Assembly: GCA_913055595.1 (NCBI GenBank)
Contig: CAJXLD010000003.1
Coordinates: 1-35,093, forward strand
Direction: 5' to 3'
Source: an uncultured Altererythrobacter sp.
Lineage (GTDB): Bacteria; Pseudomonadota; Alphaproteobacteria; Sphingomonadales; Sphingomonadaceae
DNA length: 35,093 bases
Part shown: in pieces, positions 28,499 through 35,093 of the stretch
Layout: each line of letters opens with the position of its first letter
Numbering within the stretch: the first letter of the stretch is position 1
Made by a program: the position numbers and the translations under genes
Notes under the pieces: generated by a model
The model's database searches: none
What the model was told of the DNA's origin: nothing
What the model saw: only the letters and a program-made list of their open reading frames with translations

Positions 28499-29847
28499 TC
28501 ACAGCACGCGCCTTCGCCAACAGGAAGTTCGCCGTTCTCGGCCTGGCCCGCTCGGGAATGGCCGTGGTGGAAAGCCTGCTGGCGAGCGGGGCGGAAGTGA
28601 CGGCGTGGGACAGGCAGGCAACGCCGCGCAAGAAGCTGGAGGGTCGCTGCATTATCGCCGATCCGCTGGAGATCGATCTAGTGGGCTTCGATGGTTTGGT
28701 CGTTTCGCCGGGCGTTCCGCTCAACACGCACCCGCTGGCAGCCAAGGCGCGCGCGGCGGGTGTGCCGCTGATTGGCGATATCGAACTGTTCGCGCAGGCG
28801 CGGGCGGAGCTGCCACCGCACAAGGTTGTCGGCATCACCGGCACCAATGGCAAGAGTACCACCACGGCGCTGGTCCATCACATTCTGCAGACCGCTGGCG
28901 TCCCATCGTGCATGGGGGGCAACATCGGTCTGCCCATATTGGCGCAGGATCCGCTTCCCGCAGGCGGGGTGTATGTGCTGGAACTGTCGAGCTACCAGAT
29001 CGATCTGACCCATTCGCTCGATTGCGATGTGGCGGTGCTTTTGAATGTTACGCCTGATCACCTTGATAGATACAACGGGTTCGAAGCCTATCGCGCATCG
29101 AAACTGCGTTTGTTCGAAATGCAGTCGATTGATCATGCAGCGATTTACGATTTCGACTCAAACGAAGGAGCCCTGGTTGCGGCCATTCGAGACGGCGATG
29201 CCGGATCGAACTGGTTTACTGCCGATCAAGTCGGATTATTGGCCCATCAATCAGATTGGCCATCTTTGCAGGGCCCCCACAACCAGCAAAACGCAGCTGC
29301 TGCGATCTCCGCATGTCAAACATTGGGTCTGTCGGACGAACAACTGATTGCGGGCCTTGCGACATTCCGTGGTCTCCCGCATCGCATGGAAGTGTTGGGC
29401 ACGTTTAACGGTGTACTTGCCATCAACGATTCCAAGGCAACTAACCCTGCATCCACCGCCCCCGCCTTGGCAGCGTGGCCTGCCAATCCGGAGCCGCGCA
29501 TCCACTGGATCTGTGGCGGCCTTCCCAAGGACGACAATCTGGACGAATGCGCACCCTGCTTTGGTAATGTCGCTGCCGCATATACCATCGGTGAGGCGGG
29601 GCCGCTTTTTGCTAGCCTGCTGCGCGAACATATGCCGGTGCGTGAATGCGAGATGCTTTGCGAGGCGGTGACGCAGGCGCTCAAGGCGGCGAAGCCCGGC
29701 GATGTCGTGCTGTTCTCTCCGGCGTGCGCCAGCTTCGACCAGTTCCGCGACTACGAACAACGCGGCGACAGCTTCCGCGAGATCGTTGGCAATCTGACTG
29801 ACTCGGACCAGTCACGCGAAGGCTTCAGTGCGAGGTCCGCAGCATGA
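28495..29847 (+). CDS. murD: UDP-N-acetylmuramoyl-L-alanine--D-glutamate ligase
   Basis: [88 protein letters not shown] start at 28495. Confidence 0.95.
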   Translation: MITARAFANRKFAVLGLARSGMAVVESLLASGAEVTAWDRQATPRKKLEGRCIIADPLEIDLVGFDGLVVSPGVPLNTHPLAAKARAAGVPLIGDIELFAQARAELPPHKVVGITGTNGKSTTTALVHHILQTAGVPSCMGGNIGLPILAQDPLPAGGVYVLELSSYQIDLTHSLDCDVAVLLNVTPDHLDRYNGFEAYRASKLRLFEMQSIDHAAIYDFDSNEGALVAAIRDGDAGSNWFTADQVGLLAHQSDWPSLQGPHNQQNAAAAISACQTLGLSDEQLIAGLATFRGLPHRMEVLGTFNGVLAINDSKATNPASTAPALAAWPANPEPRIHWICGGLPKDDNLDECAPCFGNVAAAYTIGEAGPLFASLLREHMPVRECEMLCEAVTQALKAAKPGDVVLFSPACASFDQFRDYEQRGDSFREIVGNLTDSDQSREGFSARSAA

Positions 29848-31067
29848 CTTCCGCGCGTCCCTATATCCCCCAGCCGGGCCAGCGGAGCACCAGGGCGCCC
29901 GCCTTCCCGCAGGATCGCAAACGGCAATTGCAGGTCTGGTGGCGGGAAATCGATCGCGGCCTGCTTTTTCTTGTCCTGTTGCTGATGGTGTTGGGTTCGA
30001 TTGCGGTAGCAGCTGCATCCCCGGCAAGTGCGAACCGTCTGTCGACCTCGGACGTCCGGCTCGACGACCTCTATTTCTTCTGGCTCCACATACGCTGGCA
30101 AATTCTCGGTGTCGGGGTGCTGTTCGTTACGTCACTTGTTCCCTCCGAATTTGCGCGCCGAGGGGCGATCGTTCTGGGCGGGCTGATGCTATTGTTGCTC
30201 GTCCTTGTTCCCTTCTTCGGAGAAGAGAGGAACGGCGCGACCCGCTGGCTCGATCTGGGTCTCTCTTTCCAGCCTTCGGAATTCCTCAAGCCGGCCTACG
30301 CCGTGTTGCTCGCCTGGATTTTGTCGTGGAAGGTGCGCGATCCCGAATTGCCGGTGATCGGCGTCTCAGGGGCTTTGCTCGGCCTGATTGTGCTGTTGCT
30401 GATGGCGCAGCCCAACCTTGGCGCCTCGATCCTCTTTATCGGATGTTGGTTTGTGCTTGTCATGCTCGCAGGATTGCCGCTGAAGCGGATCGGAGTCCTG
30501 ACAGGTGTCGGGCTGGGCGGGCTGGTGCTGGCCTATGCCTTCTATGGCAATGCCCGCAATCGCATCGATGCCTTCCTCGGCGGTGGCACGGCCTATGACC
30601 AGGTGGACCTAGCCGGCCGCACGCTGATGGGCGGTGGCTGGACGGGGTCCGGCCTGGGACTCGGCACCAACAAGATGCGGCTGCCTGAAGCGCATACGGA
30701 CTATATCCTTTCGGTCATCGGGGAGGAATTCGGCCTGCTCGCTTGCGGCGTGTTCGTGGTACTCTATCTCGCCATCGTGTTGCGCGTTCTGATCCGGCTG
30801 GTGGATGAGGACCGCCTGTTCATCATCCTTGCAGCCAGCGGGCTTATTGCCTTGTTTGGTGGACAGGCGTTCATCAACATTCTCATGAACCTGCAGCTTT
30901 TCCCCTCCAAAGGCATGACGCTGCCATTGGTGAGCTATGGCGGATCGTCTACAATCGCCCAGTGTTTCACCATCGGATTGTTGCTGGCGATTACGCGGCG
31001 CAATCCGTTCCTCAGCCGCGAGGCCTTCGACCTTGGCGGCAAACATGTGAGGGGTTCAGGTCGATGA
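29844..31067 (+). CDS. ftsW: SEDS glycosyltransferase FtsW
   Basis: Multi-TM; GATRWLDLGLSFQPSEFLKPAYAVLLAW, DYILSVIGEEFGLL, GMTLPLVSYGGSS. Confidence 0.95.
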   Translation: MTSARPYIPQPGQRSTRAPAFPQDRKRQLQVWWREIDRGLLFLVLLLMVLGSIAVAAASPASANRLSTSDVRLDDLYFFWLHIRWQILGVGVLFVTSLVPSEFARRGAIVLGGLMLLLLVLVPFFGEERNGATRWLDLGLSFQPSEFLKPAYAVLLAWILSWKVRDPELPVIGVSGALLGLIVLLLMAQPNLGASILFIGCWFVLVMLAGLPLKRIGVLTGVGLGGLVLAYAFYGNARNRIDAFLGGGTAYDQVDLAGRTLMGGGWTGSGLGLGTNKMRLPEAHTDYILSVIGEEFGLLACGVFVVLYLAIVLRVLIRLVDEDRLFIILAASGLIALFGGQAFINILMNLQLFPSKGMTLPLVSYGGSSTIAQCFTIGLLLAITRRNPFLSREAFDLGGKHVRGSGR

Positions 31068-32242
31068 GTTCGGTTTCGCGTCATTATGTCCTCGCCGCAG
31101 GCGGCACGGGCGGGCATCTGACGCCTGCATTTGCGCTGGCGGCGGAACTCGACAAGCGCGGCCATCACGTCGCGCTGATCACCGACACGCGCGGCAGCGA
31201 AATTCCCGGCAAGCCCGATTACTTGCCCGCCCATGTCCTGCCCGCCGGGCGCTTCGGCAAGAATCCTCTGCGCTGGCCCGCAGGAATTGCCGCCGTGATG
31301 GAAGGGCGGCGCATGGCCAAGCGTCTCTATGAAAGCTTTGGTCCCAGTGCCGTGATCGGTTTCGGCGGCTATCCCGCATTGCCAGCGCTGTTGGCTGCGA
31401 CGTCAGCCGATATTCCCACGGTGATCCATGAGCAGAACGCGGTGCTTGGCAGGGTCAACCGCCTGCTTGCTCGCCGCGTGGACGTGATCGCGACGGCCTA
31501 TCCAGATGTCGAACGGCTCAAGCCCAAGCATTGGGAAAAGACCTATCTTGTCGGCAATCCCGTGCGGCCAGAGGTGTTAGCCCTGCGCGACCAGGAATTT
31601 CCAGCCTTCACGCCCGATGGCCTGTTCCGCGTGTTGGTTACCGGCGGAAGCCAGGGTGCGCGTATCCTTTCGGAAGTGGTTCCCGATGGCCTTGCCATGC
31701 TCCAACCGGCTCTGCGCTCGCGCCTACAAGTGACGCAACAATGTCGTCCCGAGGATCTTGAGGCTGTGCGCGAACGCTATGCCAGCCATGGTATTCCGGC
31801 CGAACTGGGCACTTATTTCGAAGACATGCAGGAAAGGCTGGCCGATGCACACCTATTTATTGGCCGGGCGGGTGCTTCAACCATTGCCGAGCTGACAGCG
31901 GTGGGGCGTCCGGCCATTCTGGTTCCACTCCCGATCGCGACAGACGACCATCAGGCCGCCAATGTGCGCGAAATGGTCAAGGCCGGGGGTGCACGCTCGA
32001 TCCGCCAGTATAAGTTCACGGGCAATGAACTGGCCAAGCAAATCCAGGCCATGGCGCAACATCCCGGCACTCTCGCCAATGCAGCACATGCCGCGTGGAA
32101 TTGCGGCCGCCCCGATGCGGCGGAGAAGCTCGCCGACCTGGTCGAAGGCTTTGGCGCCACACCCATCCAGGACGTCATCCGTATTGCCGGCGAGGGATCG
32201 CGCAAGGAGGCGGGTGCCACCAGCACGGCGGGCGCCCGCTGA
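31064..32242 (+). CDS. murG: UDP-GlcNAc:undecaprenyl-PP-MurNAc-pentapeptide transferase
   Basis: [73 protein letters not shown]. Confidence 0.96.
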   Translation: MSSVSRHYVLAAGGTGGHLTPAFALAAELDKRGHHVALITDTRGSEIPGKPDYLPAHVLPAGRFGKNPLRWPAGIAAVMEGRRMAKRLYESFGPSAVIGFGGYPALPALLAATSADIPTVIHEQNAVLGRVNRLLARRVDVIATAYPDVERLKPKHWEKTYLVGNPVRPEVLALRDQEFPAFTPDGLFRVLVTGGSQGARILSEVVPDGLAMLQPALRSRLQVTQQCRPEDLEAVRERYASHGIPAELGTYFEDMQERLADAHLFIGRAGASTIAELTAVGRPAILVPLPIATDDHQAANVREMVKAGGARSIRQYKFTGNELAKQIQAMAQHPGTLANAAHAAWNCGRPDAAEKLADLVEGFGATPIQDVIRIAGEGSRKEAGATSTAGAR

Positions 32243-33657
32243 TGAAGGGTGTAGGTACGGAAATCGGCACCATCCATTTCGTCGGTATCGGCGGTATCGG
32301 CATGTCCGGCATTGCCGAGGTGATGAACAATCTCGGCTACACGGTGCAGGGAAGTGACCTTTCCGAGAGTGCCAGTGTCGAGCGCTTGCGTGGACGCGGG
32401 ATCAAGGTCGCTATCGGGCATGACGCCGCCAATCTCGGCGATGCAGCCGTGGTGGTCACCTCCACCGCGGTGAAACGCGACAATCCTGAAGTTGCAGCAG
32501 CACTCGAGGCGCGCATCCCGGTGGTGCGCCGCGCTGAAATGCTGGCGGAACTGATGCGCTTGAAGCGCACCGTCGCGGTGGCGGGAACACATGGCAAGAC
32601 CACTACCACGAGCATGGTCGCCACACTGCTCGATGCGGGCGGGATCGACCCCACGGTCATCAATGGCGGCATCATCGAAAGCTACGGCTCCAACGCGCGG
32701 CTGGGTGATAGCGAATGGATGGTGGTTGAGGCCGATGAAAGCGATGGCAGCTTCCTGCGCCTCGATGGAGAGATCGCCGTCGTCACCAATATCGATCCCG
32801 AACACATGGACCATTACGGCAGTTTCGATGCGGTGAAGGATGCCTTCCTGCAATTCATCGAGAATGTACCCTTTTATGGCGCGGCGGTGCTCTGCCTCGA
32901 TCACCCCGAGGTGCAGAATGTAATTGCCCGCGTGCGCGACAGGCGCGTGATTACCTATGGCTTCTCGCCCCATGCAGACATGCGCGCGGAGAACATCGTA
33001 CGGGAGGGCAGCTCCTCGCGCTTCGACGCCGTGCACCGCGATCGCGATGGCAAGGAGCATCGCATCGCCAATATCGTCCTGCCCATGCCCGGCCGCCACA
33101 ATGTGCAGAACGCGCTGGCGGCCATTGCCGTGGCGGTCGAGATGGGCTGCTCCGACGACACGATCCGGTCCGGCTTTGCGCGCTTTGGCGGGGTGCGTCG
33201 CCGTTTCACCCTCGTGGGCGAGACCGATGGCGTGCAAGTGATCGACGACTATGCCCACCACCCGGTGGAAATTCGCGCGGTCCTCTCAGCGGCGCGCGAT
33301 GCGGCCAAAGGCCGTGTCATTGCCGTGGTGCAACCGCATCGCTTTACCCGGCTGCGCGATTTAATGGAGGAGTTTCAGTCCTGCTTCGATCTGGCTGACA
33401 TCGTCTATGCCGCGCCGGTCTATACTGCCGGTGAAGAGCCGATTGCCGGCGTGAACAGCGCGGCATTGGTGGTGGGCATAAAGGCGCGCGGTCACCGCTG
33501 TGCAGCCGAGGTCTCGGGCCCGGACGCATTGGCAGGCGAACTTGCGCAAGTGCTGCAACCCGGCGATCTGGTAGTCTGCCTTGGCGCGGGCGATATCACC
33601 AAGTGGGCAGCGGGGCTTGCGCCTGCGATCGAGCGCGCGCGGGAGCAGGCGGCATGA
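32242..33657 (+). CDS. murC: UDP-N-acetylmuramate--L-alanine ligase
   Basis: [62 protein letters not shown]. Confidence 0.97.
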   Translation: MKGVGTEIGTIHFVGIGGIGMSGIAEVMNNLGYTVQGSDLSESASVERLRGRGIKVAIGHDAANLGDAAVVVTSTAVKRDNPEVAAALEARIPVVRRAEMLAELMRLKRTVAVAGTHGKTTTTSMVATLLDAGGIDPTVINGGIIESYGSNARLGDSEWMVVEADESDGSFLRLDGEIAVVTNIDPEHMDHYGSFDAVKDAFLQFIENVPFYGAAVLCLDHPEVQNVIARVRDRRVITYGFSPHADMRAENIVREGSSSRFDAVHRDRDGKEHRIANIVLPMPGRHNVQNALAAIAVAVEMGCSDDTIRSGFARFGGVRRRFTLVGETDGVQVIDDYAHHPVEIRAVLSAARDAAKGRVIAVVQPHRFTRLRDLMEEFQSCFDLADIVYAAPVYTAGEEPIAGVNSAALVVGIKARGHRCAAEVSGPDALAGELAQVLQPGDLVVCLGAGDITKWAAGLAPAIERAREQAA

Positions 33658-34616
33658 ACTGGCTGATGCAACCGGGCGAAGTTCCTGTCGGCTCCAATGC
33701 CCCGGGGTCGGAGGATTATATCGGTCATTCGGCTGTCAGTGCCCCGGTGCGCGGCAAGCTGACCAAAGATGCTCCGCTCGACAAACTTGTCTGGTTCAAG
33801 AGTGGCGGCCCGGCCGATTATCTGTTCGAGCCCGCAGACTTGGATGACTTGACGACCTTTCTCGCAATGCAGCCCGAAGGAACGCCGGTGATGCCGATCG
33901 GCCTTGGCTCCAACCTCATCATCCGCGATGGCGGTGTGCCGGGAGTGGTGGTGAGGCTGGGCAAGGCCTTCTCCAGCGTAGAGGTGCGGCGCGACAATAT
34001 CCTCGAATGCGGGGGCGGTGCGCCGGGAATCCTCGTCGCGTCCACCGCGCGCGATGCGGGCATTGCCGGTCTGGAATTCCTGCGCGGAATTCCCGGCACC
34101 GTCGGCGGCTTCGTATGCATGAATGGCGGCGCCTACGGCCGCGAAGTTGCCGATATCCTTGTCGATTGTGATGTCGTCTTCCCCAATGGCGATTGCGTCT
34201 GCATTCCGGCGAGCGACCTTGGCTATACTTACCGCCACTCCAATTTGCCCGAAGGGGCGATCGTTGTGTCGGCGCGCTTTCAGGGCGATCCCGGCGATCC
34301 GGCAGTCATTGGCGCAGAGATGGAGCGTATCGCGGCAGAGCGCGAGGCGTCGCAACCGTTGCGAACAAGGACGGGAGGATCGACCTTCAAGAACCCGGAG
34401 GGCAAGAAGGCCTGGCAATTGGTCGACGAAGCGGGATGCCGTGGCCTCACAATGGGCGGCGCACAGGTGAGCGAGAAACACGCCAACTTCCTCATCAACA
34501 CCGGCGATGCGACCAGCAGCGATATTGAAGGGCTGGGCGAAGAAGTGCGTCGACGCGTGTCCGAAAAGACCGGCGTGGCGCTGGAATGGGAAATCAAGCG
34601 AGTGGGAAGACCGTGA
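33654..34616 (+). CDS. murB: UDP-N-acetylenolpyruvoylglucosamine reductase
   Basis: [82 protein letters not shown]. Confidence 0.95.
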   Translation: MNWLMQPGEVPVGSNAPGSEDYIGHSAVSAPVRGKLTKDAPLDKLVWFKSGGPADYLFEPADLDDLTTFLAMQPEGTPVMPIGLGSNLIIRDGGVPGVVVRLGKAFSSVEVRRDNILECGGGAPGILVASTARDAGIAGLEFLRGIPGTVGGFVCMNGGAYGREVADILVDCDVVFPNGDCVCIPASDLGYTYRHSNLPEGAIVVSARFQGDPGDPAVIGAEMERIAAEREASQPLRTRTGGSTFKNPEGKKAWQLVDEAGCRGLTMGGAQVSEKHANFLINTGDATSSDIEGLGEEVRRRVSEKTGVALEWEIKRVGRP

Positions 34617-34630
34617 CGATCCAGCTTCAT

Positions 34631-34699
34631 CCGTTCGCCTCGAGCGAAGTCGAGAGGCGTTTGTGCACACGTGTCTCGACTTCGCTAGACACGAACGGG
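34631..34699. repeat. Inverted palindromic repeat (TCGAGCGAAGTCGAGA type) between murB and ddl
   Basis: CCGTTCGCCTCGAGCGAAGTCGAGAGGC ... GTGTCTCGACTTCGCTAGACACGAACGG, arms mutually inverted. Confidence 0.85.
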
Positions 34700-34710
34700 A
34701 AAGTTTTCCG

Positions 34711-35093
34711 ATGAGCCGCCTGACGAAACTGCATGTCGCCGTCCTGATGGGTGGCTGGGCCAATGAACGCGAGGTCTCGCTCATGTCGGGCAAGGGCGTC
34801 GCCGATGCGCTGGAAAGCCTCGGGCACAAGGTCACACGGCTCGACATGGATCGTGACATCGCCGCGCGGCTGACGGAGACTGCGCCCGATGTGGTGTTCA
34901 ATGCGTTGCATGGCGTGCCGGGCGAAGATGGCACGGTGCAGGGCATGATGGATTTGATGGGTATCCCCTATACCCATTCGGGCCTCGCCACGTCTGTTGT
35001 CGCTATCGACAAGGAACTGACCAAGCAGGCGCTAGTGCCACATGGCATTCCCATGCCCGGCGGGCGGATCGTCAAAAGTGCGGACCTTTACGA
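34711..35093 (+). CDS. ddl: D-alanine--D-alanine ligase, 3'-truncated by window edge
   Basis: LHVAVLMGGWANEREVSLMSGKGVADAL, DVVFNALHGVPGEDGTVQGMMDLMGIPYTHSG; open to the window end (absent from the ORF track for that reason). Confidence 0.93.
   Translation, partial: MSRLTKLHVAVLMGGWANEREVSLMSGKGVADALESLGHKVTRLDMDRDIAARLTETAPDVVFNALHGVPGEDGTVQGMMDLMGIPYTHSGLATSVVAIDKELTKQALVPHGIPMPGGRIVKSADLY

Noticed and set aside
31951-33261. 436-aa minus-strand ORF opposite murG/murC
   Set aside because: Antisense shadow of murG/murC, no domain match.
33492-34946. 484-aa minus-strand ORF opposite murC/murB/ddl
   Set aside because: Spans three sense genes and a repeat; spurious antisense frame.

Overview
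This is a GC-rich alphaproteobacterial chromosome segment; protein style and repeats suggest Sphingomonadales/Erythrobacteraceae (inference). Most of it is housekeeping. The right-hand ~14.4 kb is a dcw (division/cell wall) cluster: mraZ-rsmH-ftsL-ftsI-murE-murF-mraY-murD-ftsW-murG-murC-murB-ddl (ddl is cut by the window end). The left half holds the 3' part of a threonine dehydratase, bpt, an orphan GH24 lysozyme, glnA/glnB, argC, a short SH3-like protein, an M17 aminopeptidase, map, an NTF2-like/cytochrome c pair, a DUF123 protein, a cupredoxin, ccmB/ccmA, phhB, an S9 peptidase, an AlkA-like glycosylase, a [2Fe-2S] ferredoxin and a cysteine synthase-like gene. The most unusual part is about 10.25-12.15 kb. 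It has three tightly packed class II tRNA genes (Tyr-GUA, Ser-GCU, Ser-UGA) with non-canonical D arms, three copies of a GTCCGC...GCGGAC palindrome, a REPIN-like inverted repeat pair, and a lipoprotein built from an internal duplication. Other points of interest are repeat elements inserted in the dcw cluster (one at the rsmH start codon, one between murB and ddl) and an NtrC/sigma54-like control region upstream of glnB. I found no convincing new multi-gene defence or biosynthetic system, no CRISPR array and no transposase.
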